Positions 24,134-38,886 of a stretch of 64,000 nt of DNA are shown one piece after another. Each line of letters begins with the position of its first letter. The stretch's first letter is position 1. A program made the position numbers and the translations under genes. The notes under the pieces were generated by a model. The model saw nothing but the letters and a program-made list of their open reading frames with translations, was not told the DNA's origin and ran no database searches. The stretch comes from Gymnorhina tibicen (Eukaryota; Chordata; Aves; Passeriformes; Artamidae). The stretch is from positions 62,001 to 126,000 of the forward strand of contig VXAZ01005702.1 of NCBI GenBank assembly GCA_013399875.1. Direction: 5' to 3'.

Positions 24134-27100
24134 TATTTTTCTTACCCTCTCTTGGCTGGGGGACAGATAATTACTTGTGAAGAATTTTCTCCTCCATTCT
24201 AGTGCAAGATATGGATAGAGCAGAGCAGGAAATTCACAGAACCAGATGCTGATCTGCAGCATGGCAGACATCAAAAAATGCTGCTTTTTAGCACTGAGTA
24301 GCATAGTTCCAGACATCTGAGGACATCTGCCTGATGCCACGGGTCTACTCTGTTTTGTTTAAATGGATTGGAAGGGAGATTTCCTTATGGTTAGCTGTCC
24401 ATGGAAAACATAAATGAAAAATTATCATCTGAGAGAGAGAGAATAGCATCAGATTACAATAGCCTTTTTGTCTCTGTTACTGGGTAAAACAGAAAAAATA
24501 AACAAACAGATGATTGTCCTACCAAAACTTGACAAGATAGGTAAAGAGGGCTCATACATTGAGGTGTATAGCAGAAAGGCCAACAAAGAAAATCAACCTC
24601 ACTACCTTTTTGCAACTGCTATTAATGGTTTATACCTCAGTTTTGATACCCAGCTGTGAGGTTTAGCAAGTGTTACAATGTATCAAATGTGAATACTTGG
24701 ATGATGGGTTAATAGATAGGCCATCATAGATCTCAAATTTAACACTCAGTTTTATAACTTTATAAACATAAGATAGGTTAAGTAGGAGCTGATAGGTGGG
24801 GTTTTTTTACCATAAGCTACCTTCTGTACATGTACAGAAAATGGGAGGAAAGGGAATTCAAATATTGTTTTAATTGGCTGTTAGATAATGTTCTTGCATA
24901 CTGGTGGAACTATATTTCTTCCAATTGTCTATTGTACTTGAAATTTCAGTCTTCAGCCTTGAATCAAGAAATACATATTTGTGTTTTATTTGCATAATGT
25001 GTCTTGAAGTATTTGGCAGAGAAACTTAATGTCCTTCTGCCACTATCTCATACCAAATAACTCTCAAAATTTGCTTACACATCCATTAGTAATTAAAAAA
25101 TATTTTGAATGGAAAAAGTGTTGTTTGAAAGACAAGGTTTGCAGTGCTACAATTTTCAGTTTGCAGATGATTTCAAAAAGTAGTATTCAATCTTTTCACA
25201 ATGCAATTTAAAGAATGATTTTGAAATGTCACTGGACATTACAGGGAAGAGTGGCTTCAAAACTTTATGATTTTTTCCCCCCCAATTATTAATGGGTTAT
25301 TGCAAAGCAGCCCCTCCAAAAAGGACCTTTAAAAAATTACTTGCTGCCATCAATACTTCATTTTCCACATATTATTAAACTAAATTGCATTGTATGAATG
25401 AAAAAGAAAGATATGACTGTAATTCACTGCCGTAATTCTATGTCAAAGTTCCAAAGTTCCATTACGAAACAATTCTGTCTTCCCTGTCCTCTTTATTTGT
25501 CTGTCAGAGCACTTCCATTGGAATTACAGTCTTACTGTGTACCTTTCAGCATATTTTACAGAACATTCTACTGTTCTGTATTTATTACTGTACCAAAAGT
25601 AACTGGAAAAGACATGTTATCTTGCTTCTCTTCTGCCTGACAGTCCATGTAAATATTGTATATTATGTAGTGGTCTTCAAGTAGTGCACACAAGATTACT
25701 GATTGAACTTGAGCCTACTGGCAGCAAAGTTCAGCTGCTTTATCACAGCATGGCTTCTTTTTCTTTTTATCCATACCCTTCCCCCCTTCTTCATATCAGT
25801 ATGAAATGACCCTAAACAAGCAGAACACCCAACCTGACAGGATTTTTTGAGATAGTGCTGTGGTATTAGTTCTTACATCACTCATCTTGTCGGCAGCCAG
25901 CGTCAGAGTCATGACCAGAAGGTGATAGAGATCAAGAACAGAGAGCAGAGAAAAACTCTCCTGTGCCATGAATGGCAGTCAGCTTCTGCAATGCTTTCTG
26001 AGGTGTTCAACACATGGCACAGCTGGATGTATCTTCAGTCTATTGTAAATTACAGCAGGTGTCTAAACCAGCATGTGTCACATCCATGAGTATCTAGAGA
26101 AGGAGGTTAAAGCTCTCTGTCTACTTTTACTGATTCATACCTGGGTGCAAAAATTATCTCCTCTTTAAATTTGCACTGTTGCTGCTGGAATTAATATGCA
26201 TTTGCACACCTGAACAAAAAATAGAAATCCTCCAGAAGAGGATAATGTTATATGTTTTAAATGGAAATAGAAATATATATATTAAAAAAAAAAAAGAAGC
26301 AAAAAACACAGGAAAAAATTTCAAAATGTAAAAATCTCAACATCAGTTTGGGACCAGACTGCATCCATGTTTCAGTACTGTATATAAAAAAAAAAACTAT
26401 GATGAATTTCTTTTCCTGAATTAAGCCAAAGGCTTTTAATATAGGCAAAGTACAGAAAAATGTCAGCCACTTAGTTCTATAGAAATAGTGATCAGAATGT
26501 CTGCCATTGCAATGCAGCACTAGTCATGCTGTTGCCCAGTTACACCAGACAGGAGAAGGTGTCTGAGAGCTGGTGATGTATGTGAACCACTGCAGTATCA
26601 AGTGGCAAAAGCTGGCTGTACTACATTTCAGGGCAGAAGCTTTCTCAGTGTCTCCATCAGGAAAAGTACAATTATTAAAGCATTTAAGTCTTAATTTTAG
26701 TTTAAATGTATACTAAGCTATTAAAGGGCATGAAGACCACAGTCAATGCAATATATGTATTTTTTAGAAGGAAAAACCAAATTGAAAAGAAGGGAAATAA
26801 GGAATCTGGGACTGTGCTGCAGAACTTCCTCTCCTCTATATGGGCTCACCTGATAACAAGCTAAGGCTCAACAGAGCTAGCACTTTTTACAGCAGACTTC
26901 TGTTAACCTTTATTGGGACCACAAAAACATGAATGCCCTTAAGAAAACTATTAAGCTAAACATGTGAAGGGAGTTAAAGCTGTTTTATATGGCTAGCCAA
27001 TTATCCTTTCACAGCCATCATTTTCTGGCCATATATTAGAACTTGGTGAACTCCTTGAAATAGATCATGCATTATGTTTTGGCAGAAACCTGTCATCCAT

Positions 27101-28275
27101 CCAAAATTACTTATTTCATAGAAAAAGACTCAAAAGCTAAATACTAGTCCTTTAGTCTTGCCACACTAGGAAGCAGCCCTAGATATATGATTAAGCTGTA
27201 GAGAAAGACTGAAAGTTAATACTGATATAAGGGAAAGAGACCACAGCTTTCCTTAGCAGATCCTGAATAGCACAGCCAGAGAGGGGGCAAACACTGAAAC
27301 TAGCTGAAAGGATCAGTGCAAGGTATATATTTATATCCTGTAGGATTGTCTCTGATATCTTACAGAACCCCAGCCCTAGAAAGAACTCAGAATAGACCTT
27401 GTTCACCTTTCATTATAGAAACTGTGGAGAACTAGCGTAACTGTCAAAAGGAAAAATACCAGCAGAACTCATGAAACCTAGAAGGTCCCCTAGCAGAGCT
27501 GCGGGAGGGGAAGGCTCAAAATTGGCACTAGGAAAAGAAAAGGCAAGTTTATGATTCCAGATATCTTTGCAGTGAAGCAACTCCCAACCCTCTGAGGACA
27601 TTTGAGGCAGGGGTTAATCTTTTCTCCTGATACAGGGTAACGTGTGAGAGAAGTATATTCTGCTGATACATGTCTTCACAATCTTAACAGAATACTTGGC
27701 GAAGTAAAAATATTTCATAAGAAGTGAATGGAAGGTCTTAATTTTCATATATATCTGGTGGAACTATTAAATCAAGACCTGATTTAGTTCTTGCAAATAG
27801 ATTAGTCTGTACAAAGACAAGGTGCTGATCCAAATTCTAGTGATGCTGCTGGAGACAATTCCATTTCCTTATCTAATGTATTTTTTTTCACATAGAAATG
27901 TTCGTGTTTCTTTTTTAAACTACTAGAAAAATAAATTAAAGAGAAGTCATGTTTCTGTTCACAAGTAGGGTGTTTCCTGATTAGCTGAAGCTAATCATTA
28001 CCTTTAAAACAGAACCTTTTTTAAAAACTGAAGATTTTAGAACGTCAAATAGACAATCTATTTTATAGCTGTCTCTTGAAGTGCTATTTGTAAATACAGT
28101 CACCCTATAAAATGCTATTAATTATAATTATAAATAGGAACTACCTATAGAGCCCTTGCGTTTTGGGTACCTTTTTTCTTATAACGAGGAGAGTTTTGAA
28201 TTACTGAGCACGGCAAACTTTGGAATATGTGCTTGATTTCCATAAGCAGGTAGTTATAAGGTTAACCATACTTTT
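24134..28275. other. Unique AT-rich non-coding DNA
   Basis: No gene or clear element. An A-rich run sits at 26281-26294. The part at about 27190-27640 is slightly more GC-rich and could be an old repeat, but no ends are definable. Confidence 0.5.
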
Positions 28276-28967
28276 TGTGGAGGGCTGACTTTGGCTGGCT
28301 GCCATATGGCACGCACTTGCTGTACTACTCCCACTCCTCAACTGGCCAGGGGAGAAAATAAAGTAAAAAAAAAAAAAATCGAGATAAAGACAGGGAGATC
28401 CCTTATCTGTTACTGACATGGGCAAAACAGATTCGACTTCTGGAAAATGCATTTATTGACAATTAAAAGAGCACAACATGGTGAGAAGCAAAGACAAGTA
28501 TGAGAAAACCCTCCTGACACTCACCCCTTCCCTCTTCTCAGGCTCAGCTTTGCTCCTTCTCTCCTGTCTGCTATACTTCATCAACCCAAGTGGTGCAGAG
28601 TGATAGGGAATGAGGAGCCGCTGTCAGTCCATAGCAGCTCCTCTCTGCTATTCCCTTCTCCTCACACTTTTCTCTGCTCCAGCGTGGGTCCTTTCTACGG
28701 GCTGCAGGGAAACCCCTGCGCCATCGAGTTCTCTCCCTGACCGCAGGGCCATCCCTGCCGAGTCTCTCCCGCCTCCGTCCCCGCTGCCGCTCTCCCCTCG
28801 GGGCTCGCAGGGCTGTTTCCCGCACGGTTCCCTCGCTCAGCCCAGGCTGCCGGGCAGCGTTTTGCCCTCCCTTGCCCAGGCTTTCCCCGGGGCTCTCGCC
28901 CGCCCGCCCGTGGCTGAGGGGCTCAGCCGAGCCCTGCGCTGGGGCCGCTGCAGCCGCTGGCACCGCC
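28276..28967 (-). mobile_element. ERVL-type LTR with CpG-rich block (copy 2), 5'-truncated
   Basis: Minus-strand LTR whose 3' end is near 28276. It includes the family's 'cctcaactggccaggggaga' word near 28336, a poly(A) run at 28364-28377, and the complement of AATAAA at 28452-28457. It parallels the copy at 14660-15439 over its length. Most of it is only roughly three-quarters identical by eye, but 28741-28967 is nearly identical to 15137-15363. The element stops abruptly at 28967, so the LTR start is missing. The open frames over it have no domains. Confidence 0.75.
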
Positions 28968-31900
28968 TGCATTTCTTACATATTGTTACAAGAAGCAGGA
29001 ATTTTATAGTGAGGTTTCAGTATGTAATTACTGTGGAAGAGGATGGGTGCTTTAAATCTGGCAGTTTGCAAAGGCATAGGAGTTCCCACTTTTGTTACTG
29101 TTGTGTGACTACCGTAAGGAGAAGGTGAAGGATTTTGATGAAAATGTGAAGAAAATAATACCTGTAGTGGGCTTGGACAGGAATATTGTCATGTGTCAGC
29201 TGTATAAGCTGCAAACAAATATTTTGACTTGCTAATGACTGGATACTTCGGAATAATAAAACAGACAGATGCAGCTCCCTTGCAATTAACTGAATGGAAG
29301 CTTGTGATGTTTGTCATCTGAAAGTTAATCCCTTGTTTATGGTTTTAATTTTTTTTTAATAAATAAAATTTGGATTAACATGTGCCTTTGACAACATCAC
29401 AGTATAAGCATTCTCAGTATACCCATTCAGGTGTTTGTGTTAATATCTTAGGATCTGTGGCTGCGTCACCTTTTCAGTCAGATAATCTGAATTCCCTTGA
29501 GCAGCTCCATTGCAATCATTACTGACCTTTTTCTGCTACTGTCTGGCTTATTGGAAAGCAATTCAAATTTTTTAGGTGGATTACCTAGCTTAATTTCAAT
29601 TTTAGACCCTGAAACTGAGTACAGTTTTCCTGTTTTGATGTTTTTTATGTGGAAGTACTGTGCAGGATAAGGTCTCCTAGCACTCATTGGAATTATACTG
29701 GCTTTTGGTAAAGAAACTTATTTTTTCATTCTAAATAACAGGCCTTGAAACAAAAATGACCCAGGAAATTTAATAAAAGAAAAAATAGAATATATTTTTG
29801 TGGCAAAGATATTAATATATTTTGATGATCAACATGTCACTAATACACCGAGAGAATGTTAATTACATGATTTCTTAACATAATTATGATTAGAAGAAAC
29901 AGGATAAAGTAGAATATGTTACTGCAAACCAATTAGGCAGAAAATGAATAATCTGGGAATTTGGGAGACGTTACAATTAGCACAAGAAAGACAGAAATCA
30001 CTGTGTTGGAAAACAGCACTGTGACCCTGCTGACATCTTTGTCCTCTTCCCAGACTCCATCTCTGTTATACAATGACTATACAATGGAAAAACTCTTTCC
30101 AGGGGGTTTGCTTTGTCTACCAATGTAACTGATCAAACTTTATTTACTTTCCTTGTGAATTAGAACACAAGTCAGTCTTCATCATCATCCTGGATATTTT
30201 TAGAAAAAATAAATTCACGGCAAACACTGATCTGCTGGTTTCTCATTAACCTCTCAGGTTCCAGCATTCATCCATTTGCAGACTTTCTAAGCTATAGATT
30301 GCCTTAGAATCAAAAATCCTATCCTTGAAATGTGTCTGATATCCTTTTTAATATATATCTATCATCTGGTCCCACCACATCCTTTGGCAATTGGTTTCAT
30401 AAATCCTGTGCACGGGAAAACAAAAAACATTTTTTAGCTTCTTGCACATTTTTTAATTTTTGACTTCTATTGGTGTAATCTTTTTATTTTAGCAATGCAA
30501 TATTTAAATTATTATATCTTATTTGTGTTCTCCGCACCACACCTGATTTCATTGATATTTGTTAACTTTTTTGTGATCTCTACTTCTCTTTTTACAAATC
30601 TCAATCTTTTTTTCTCAAAAGTTAAATAGACCAGGACTCTTCAATTATTCCCATATTAGAGCTATTCCTCATATCCAGTGACATGTGTTGATTTTTTTCC
30701 TAAAATTTTTTCCCCTAGTCTTTTATGTCTAATATAACTGTAGGCTAGACTATAAATAAATCATGTAACGGGTGTATTGCTAATGCAGGATATGGAAAAA
30801 CTAAAATAATTTCCTTCCTCCTTCCAGTGTTTTCTAGATTGTGACGTTTGAAAATGTTTTTTCCATGATAGAGTCATTGTTACTGAAATTTCAATTTATT
30901 GTATTAAACAGCTGGGAATTTCACTTCTGCTTATAGCTATCATATTTCCTTTCTATCAGCAAATATGAAGGGATCAGTTCTTGTTTGGAATATACATTTC
31001 TAAGGCCAGTTTACATACCACTATTTCTTTAAAATCTCTGGCAGCTGAAAGAGATTAATGGAGCCGCTATTTTGATCTATAGTTCAGAAAAGCAATATTA
31101 TCAGGTGTTTGGTTGCTAACAAAGCAACGAAACACTTGACAATATTATGGCAAGTATCCATTGTTATGGTAACTATCCATTGTACATAGGATGGAAATCT
31201 AGAAGAAGCACCAGACTTGCATGTTGAAGCAGAAAAGTTCTGTACCCCCACAATACTTCAACAGTGTTTTGAATGAATATCAGGAGACAATACGTGCCTG
31301 GAAGGAAGCAGATGAATCTTGGGGAATTAGGTCTCACTGGAAAGGCAGACTTCATAGCTATAAGCAAGAAACTTGTTTTTATGTATGTTGCTTTCCCAAA
31401 ATTGTATTTCTTGAGTAGTATAAGGACAGAATTGATTGTGTTAACCGCTTGAAGGTATTGAATAGAACCTAAATTAAAACCCAGCAACTGTGCCTTTTCA
31501 TGGAAAAAAAAACCAAACAAACAACTAGACGAGAAGATTTGGATGTTATTTTGGTTTTGCAGTCAAACCTGTGTTCTTTTGATCTGCTGTTTTCTTTGGT
31601 TGTTTATTAACAATTCCCAGTAATTCAGGAGAAGGAAGAGCAAACATTAAGAAGGCTGTATTTCCCAAAGAGTTTTTGTAGCCTAACTTGTTGAAGTGAT
31701 CATGGCACAGAACAAAATTTTTCCCAATGTCTATCTGTTTTATAGAAAAATTTCTTTTTTCTTAAGAAGGCAAAAAAGGCTAAAAATAAGGAAAAAAAAT
31801 CCCCCCCAAAACATGGCTTCGCTAGCTTCATCATTCCTTGCTGAAAAATTGGCATTTTCATGTAATTGAAAGACAGAATTCTCTTCATTATTTCAACACT

Positions 31901-34344
31901 TACGTAAGCTGCTCTGGACTTATGTGAATCCAGATGCCAGTCCTATTTTAACTTCCTGCTCCTGTCTAGACACCTTGTCTTTTAGGCTAATGCTCTCATA
32001 GGAATTAAGGAATATAAAGGATGGCTAATGACAGCCCCAACTGGCAAAGCACACTCCTTCAGTAGATGTGTTCTAGAGCCTCAGAAGTCCAACAAGACAA
32101 GAACAATAATGAGCACACAGGATAACAGCAATAATGAAGTGTCCAGGGAGGTTTTGCTAGAACTAAGCCCTAAAGAACCACTAGGCAATAGCAATCAAAC
32201 ACACCGGTCCCATAAGTGCTATTGTTTCTTATCTATAAATATTTTCAAAGAACTAAATCACTATGAAGTTATCAATAATAAAATAACTACAATTAATCTT
32301 AAATAAATCTATTACTATTTCCTAAATGTTGGCTAGTAAAAGTACAGTACAGATCTGTAGTGATTACTTTATGGATCTTGTTGAAAGGTAATAATCCTTG
32401 AACCAAGACACTCTTATTTGAAATACAGCTTGTTATCCTGTTTAAAATAAGAATCAGCCTTAGTAATCTTTGTAGATATTGCACAACTAATAGAATCCAA
32501 CAAAGGTTCATGAACAAATGATATAGGTAAAAGTTTGGGGTGGCCTCCACAGTATATTTAGCTGACAGCACTTTGGCAGTTCTAGTTTCTACAATAACAT
32601 TTTTTAAAAACATATTTTAAGAGTGTCACTGTTCAAAAAACCAGTGCAAAAGCATTTCAGGGCTCAATATTTATCCTGCACTGAAATCTTAAAAATCTTA
32701 TATAATTTCCAATTTTAAAAGATAGTACAAAAGTGGTTATTATGAATTGCATGCTATGCATGATAAGCTACATTCATAAAATAAGAAATTCCTCTTAAAT
32801 CAAGAAACATTCCTCGTTTGAGTCCACATGGAAATGTTATGTTTAGATGTATTTCTCCCTGATCACACTGGAGTACCTCAGAGCAACTCTATTTGAGCAA
32901 GGAATATTGTAAAATCTGACTCTGTATGCATTCTTTTAAAAATATAGAATAATAAGTGTATAGTGAGAGGATTGTTTAATGAACGTTATAATACTAACAA
33001 AAAACCTCTCATTTCTAGTACTCATAGTAGAAAAGCATTTTACTTAATACAATTCTTTGATTATAAAAAATAATTAAACTTTTTTATTTCTTACTTAAGT
33101 CAGACTTAGGCACCTGAAAATTATCTGCTATGTTTTGAGACTAGTAGCTGAAAAACTCAGACATTGGCACAGGCAATGCTTTATTGAATCAAACAGCTAA
33201 TTTTGCTGGTTAGTGCTTCACAGTAAAGCTCAAGAATCCCTGCAAGAGACAATTAAGACATAACATTTCCAGACAGAATTTCACCCCAACTCTTGACAGT
33301 TAGAGGTCAGTCTGGCCTGAAACACAGGGATTTATGTCTTTCCCTCGGGTCCATTACTTTGTACATGGTTAGAGAGCTGAAAATGAAAGTTAAAATTCAT
33401 TGAAATAGCTGTGTGGGATCAGTGAGAATTCTTAATTATGTTGGCCCAGATCCACAAAAAGATCCATAGAATGTAGGTGCTCAAATCTGTCACACTCTGC
33501 AAAACATTTAAGTGCCTCAAGATCCAGTTGCAGCATTTCAAGTTAGTAAATTTCCCTCAAGAATACTTCTTCTGCCTTGATCTTTGGTGGGTTTCATTAC
33601 TAGTTTGAACATCTTCTCATCCTGTATCACAGGCAGAGCTTAGAGAACTTGGTTCTAAAACTGGACAGAATTTATGTGGCTCAAATTACATGACAGATAA
33701 TCACAAAATTTAAGGAAAAAATAATCTCTTCTATACCTATTGCTGCCATTGAAAGCAATGATAAGTCTGCAGGTATTGCAAGTAAATGATTAGTTCTATG
33801 AGAGGTTTATTTGGAAGCACCATCAAGAAATAAGGAAAAAAAATGCTGCTCAGCAAATTGTTCCCTATGGAAAAGACCACTCTTGTGTTTGGATAAGAAA
33901 AGATTTGAAATCAGGTCCTCCACTGGCTTGAATGGGCAGTGTTCTGCTTCAGGAAAGCATTTCAGTTTTGGTTTAGATCAGACAAAACCCAGGGTTTCAC
34001 AAATGTTTAAATGTACATTTCCTAGAAAAGTCATTTAGCCTCTCATTATGCCCTTCAGTAGCCTTGCTGATAGGAAGTTGAACACATTTTAAAGAGATAG
34101 TAACAGGTTGAAAAAGTACTACCATCCTACATATTAGAGTGTTTGAACATTGCAAGTTCTTACAGTAATAAAATAATTACAGAATAAGAAGTTTTATTTC
34201 ATTTTTATTTTCATTAAAAGAAAATGTTCATAGAAGTACAGTAGGTCTTTGGCCTGTTGCAGAATGGGGGAGAGTGGGCCCTGCGAAAAATGAATTTTAT
34301 CTTGTAGTATAGCCTTATCCTAAAGTTGCCAAATTCTCTAAACG
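28968..34344. other. Unique AT-rich non-coding DNA
   Basis: No gene or element recognised. A 69-codon open frame on the minus strand (29478-29687) has a plausible polar, lysine-rich composition but no domain and no convincing splice sites. The remainder is featureless. Confidence 0.5.
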
Positions 34345-34788
34345 TGTAACTCTCTAAACATGGACGACTCAGGTTTAGAAACAAGACATTGTTTATTCTG
34401 CACAGCGTGTAAGGCGGAAGTTTTCCACAAACTGAGAATGCCACGGAGGAAAACAATTTATACACTAAAGTTTACATAAACCCTCCTATCTAATACATAG
34501 TCACCACCTACACATTGCAGTCATTTAGCTTGGCCTAAATGCAATTATGCAACACTTCTGACTGCACCTGCATGGGCCTCTTTGGGGGTCTCTAGTGGTC
34601 TCTGGGGGTGGTTTTGGGAGGTGCCCCCTACTCAGTTTCAAGGAAAGTTTGGCTTAGGATGCGCAGAACACAACATTGTGTGCCAGATAAGATGTGGTCT
34701 GCATGTCACTTCTTAAAAAATTGCCAAACAGGACATAAAATATAAAGATTTCCATAAACATTAAGCAACATCTGCTTAACACATGATA
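34345..34788 (-). mobile_element. Retroviral solo LTR
   Basis: Read on the minus strand, the features fall in the order expected of an LTR: a start near 34788 (TGTTAAGCAGATGTT), a TATA-like GTATAAA (complement of 34457-34463), a polyadenylation signal AATAAA about 60 bases later (complement of 34392-34397), and a terminus ...GAGAGTTACA (complement of 34345-34354). Total length is about 440 bases. No obvious target-site duplication remains and no internal retroviral sequence is next to it. The family is not identified; an alpha- or beta-like ERV is likely from the compact size. The start coordinate is approximate. Confidence 0.6.
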
Positions 34789-37700
34789 ACATCTATTTGC
34801 ATTTAAAAGGGGTTTAAAGGTGAGAATGATACCATCAGCTTACATTTACAGTAAAATAAAGGAAGGGACAGGGAATTCTGCTTAAAGACATCACTAGGAG
34901 GTTCCTTTTCTTAAGGAATATATTACTGGCAGATCTAGACATAGGCTCAAGATTTATCTGCTCTGTGGGAGAGCAGGATTGAATGGTTCTGCATCACATT
35001 TTCTCATGACCTCATAGTAGTTATACCTTTAGTAAGATAATTTCTGTTTTCTAGCAGTTGAAGGGTGATGACTAGGCAATTTCAGGAAGCTGTTTTAGGG
35101 AGTGGGGGAACTCGCCCCATCCTCACTTCATTGTGGATGACTGCTTTCGTGTCTTAAAAAGGTGGAAATTACAAGGGCATACTGTTGCTTAGTACAGTAC
35201 ACTGACATTCCTTGCTGTCTGTGTGTGTGTTAGCCACTGTTCAGTGTTCTTATAGCTGCTTTATATTCCTGTGCTATGTCTACTTTGTGGTAGGCTTGTG
35301 CACGTCAAAAGTGCATCTTGTACCCAGACTCAAAGAGGCACCAAGTGAGTGGATTTCATGTCAAAATCTACAATTGCCTTGTCCATCTCTAGATGGACCA
35401 TGGGTAAGACTTTGTAACTGGAAATTCTCATTTCCTCTTCTGCTTTTTATTTAAATCACCCTTGCTAATGTCTGGTATGAACATTTTCCCAGACATAAAA
35501 TACAAAAACAGACAGCACTTTGGTTTTCTTCTTTCATTAAGGTAGGTAAAGATTTACCTTCTCAAATTTTCACTTATAACTTATTTTGTACCTGAAATTT
35601 TAACTGGCATTCACTTAAACTGTAAACATGCATACTGTTGCTTGAAAAGGGTCAGTTTCTTTATAGCTGTAACACCAAAAGAAGCATCAATTTGGACCCC
35701 AGTTTTGCTCAAAAGAAAAATCTTTTTAAAAAGTAAGAATTAGATGTATAAAATCAAGCCATGTGCGATAGACTCCTTCATGAAATTTCCAGTTCAAAAC
35801 TCATCCATCAGTGTCTTATACAAATAAAGTCATCCTGGATATTTTTAAACTTAAGAGGTTTGAAAGCGTGAGATATTGACCAGATAAAGCCAGTTTTTAC
35901 ATATTTACTGTCATGAAATTACTTTTGAACTCCTTTCCCTTATCTCTCATCTTATCTATTTGCTTTAAGGAGATGTGCTGTAAATCAGAATAATTTATTT
36001 ATTTAACATTTATTAGCTTGTGGGCTTGTTGAATGTTATACTAAAGGTACTACTATGAATTTGAATAACAAATTAGTGCCCCTTCAAATCTGATATGAAT
36101 GGGATGCTGATAATTTTCTTCAAAGAAAATATGAATTTTAAAACCAAACTCAAGATGGTTTAATAGAAGAGGATTGCTAACTTTAATAGTTTGATTATCC
36201 AGATGGCATATATTTCAGTTCATTTTCTTTACATGTACAGCATTGACAATCAGAAAAAAGAAGGCTTTCTACATGAAAGCATTTTGGAAAATCTAGGAAA
36301 TATGATGCTTAAATAAGATGATAGCATTACTAAATCCCAAAATAAATCTGCCACTGAACTATTATTCACTGTCTTTATCATTGTTACATGTTTCAGATCT
36401 GCATTATCTAACATTTCCTGTCAATTGCACAGAATACATGATTTAAAAGAATACCTGGATACTGATATGCAAGAAAATTATATGTGACAATTCCCTTGAC
36501 TTTTAAAAGCAGCCTTTCTCTGAAATTTTCACAAAAAACAAAGTATATACAATGTTAATTCTTTAACAAAGAATGCTGATCATAAAAATAGTATTTTTAT
36601 GAAGAGCTATTCCAGAGTGATTATTAAAATTATTGAACAGAAGTTCAAATTTGAAGGTTTCCAGAATATTGTTGAAATGAAGGTTTCTAAAAAGAAAAAT
36701 AAAGCTCCATCTAAAGCACCATCTATCTAATAGGGAAGATAAATATTACACATCATCTTCTGTAAATAACTCAGCAGACAATTGCAGACACCTTTTTGAG
36801 ACAGTATATGATTCCATGAGCAATCTTGTGTATTGTCTGTTCTTGTTGTCTTGTAAAATTGAGCATTTGTAAAATTAAGCTCTTTGATATGATTTTATGG
36901 AATTCTTATATACTTGTTAATAAAAATTGTCTTTATTATAACTATTTATCACCGGCTATCTTTATTCAAAAAACCCCAGGACCTAGGATGATTTACAGAA
37001 GTTTTGGAATGCTTTCAAAATACCTAGGTAATACAGTTACCAGCCTATGGAACATAAGCTCTTTAGACTCAGGAGGCAAGCTTCACTAGAGCTTGGTAAA
37101 CTATCACAACTGACTTCTGAAAAAGAGAAGTAGGCCAGACAACTGTGAAAAGCTTATACATGTCTCTCCAGGCTCTTGGAGGTAAGACTGGTCTTTCCAA
37201 TGGGATATGGAATGGAGGACTTGCAAAAGACAGTGCAATGATTTGAATGTGAAGCAATATTATTTTTACTTCTCTTGACATTTATTCATGGGTAGATAAA
37301 TACTCTGAGTACCTGAAAGCAAACGAATGGTATATAAAATGACAATACTCAGATCTGTGCCATTTTAAATTCAATAGCAATTTAGTAGATGGTACACAAT
37401 GGAAGAAAGGAAAACCTCTCTTTTTTGGGTCAGGCCATAGTTCAATCTTTCACTGGCTGTTTGGTATGAGTTAAAAATGGCCACTCTAAAGACAGTTACC
37501 AGGCTACTAACAGGAGGTTTCTTGTGTTGCCCCAAAATATCTAAGCCAATTTTCTTTTAATATACAGGGGCATTTCCCATTCAAAAGTATCTCGATTACA
37601 TGCTTTTACATAGTTTTGAAATCAATTGCTTCTTATTTTCATTAGGATAGCGCTTAGGATTAGGTGCTTATCACATTTGGGGCAAATATTTTTCTGATAT

Positions 37701-38275
37701 TATTTTTTTACCACGCTTATGAAGAAACATGCATGCTATCAAAGAGTCATGTCATAGTTAAACACAGTTCTGTTTCAAAAATAAGGGTGGCAGACAGAAA
37801 CAGAACATTCTTTACAGCTAAGGATCTTTAATATAACAAAAATATAACACAATTTGCTGCATATAGACAGAGGTTGTAAATCCATTGTTCCATCAGGATT
37901 TGTTCAGGTTTTTTTTTTAAAGTATGTTTGCAAAATGTATTTTTCAAAGTCAAAACTGCAATGAAGTTATAGGTGGATTATTCAGTTACTTTATTCAGTA
38001 ACATTATTATCTACCAGAATTTTCTGATTGGAGATTTAAAGGTCAATATGTTAAATTTAGGAAACTTTCAACATATTAAATAGACATTAGTTATCTCCCT
38101 ATCTGTGTGTTTGTGGAGGGTTTGCTTTTAGCATGGAGAATTTGACTTTTGCATGGTTTAAAATAGATAGAAAGCTCCTCAGTATTAGAAAGTCTATTGA
38201 TATTTCTGAACCTTCCTAATTTCCTCTAAGTGTCCATTGTGCACTTAGATTGATAAGTAGCTCATGATTTCAAGA
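34789..38275. other. Unique AT-rich non-coding DNA
   Basis: No gene, RNA or element recognised. Open frames are short and featureless. Confidence 0.55.
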
Positions 38276-38886
38276 TGTACTGGGTTACAATGTATTCTAT
38301 TACCATGAGCTGTTGAAACCAGGTGTGCCGATGTTCCTTGCCTCCTCCCTCGGGACTATCTCCTGTTAATGGGCCCATCAGTGCCTTGCCCCATGACTGA
38401 CCATCCCACTGTGAGAGGCTCTGCCCAGGGGGAAGGAGCCAAGCATTCCCAGCGGGATAAAATCTGGGGTTTGGAACAGCATGGGCAGCCTTACCTGCTG
38501 GGATCCCAGAGGACAAGCACTACACCACCACTGGATTTTTTGGAGGAGGACCAGACTTCTTTTCTACAAGATCACCGCTTCAACAGGACCATTTCAAAGA
38601 GAACTGCAGCTACCACCGAATCAGACTGCTACCAACACCCTGCCCAGCAGGGTGCCAGGTTGTACCCCTGACTCTGTCAGGTTAAACCAGCTTCTCTGTA
38701 TTATTGTTTTGTTATATATATACACATATATATAATTAAAAAATGTTATTCCCATTTCCTCACATCTTTGCCTGAAAGCTCCTTAATTTCAAATTTACAA
38801 TAATTCGGAGGGAAGGGGGTTGTATTTTCCATTCCAAGGGGCGCTCCTGCCTTCCTCAGCAGACACCTGTCTTTCAAACCAAGACA
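38276..38886 (+). mobile_element. Solo LTR, family sharing its 3' end with 53296-54383
   Basis: The element starts TGTACTGGGTTACAATG and ends TTTCAAACCAAGACA. It aligns along its whole length with the copy at 63315-63994, minus the latter's 63-bp duplication. A TATA-like GGATAAAAT lies at 38456-38464, and a (TA)n tract near 38714-38735 precedes the 3' part. Flanking pentamers CAAGA and CAGGG agree at two of five positions, so a decayed target-site duplication is possible but unproven. No internal retroviral sequence is present. The open frames on both strands are LTR-derived. Confidence 0.85.

Noticed and set aside
29478..29687. 69-codon minus-strand frame with protein-like composition
   Set aside because: No domain recognised, no good acceptor or donor, and isolated. 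A search of the translation would settle it.
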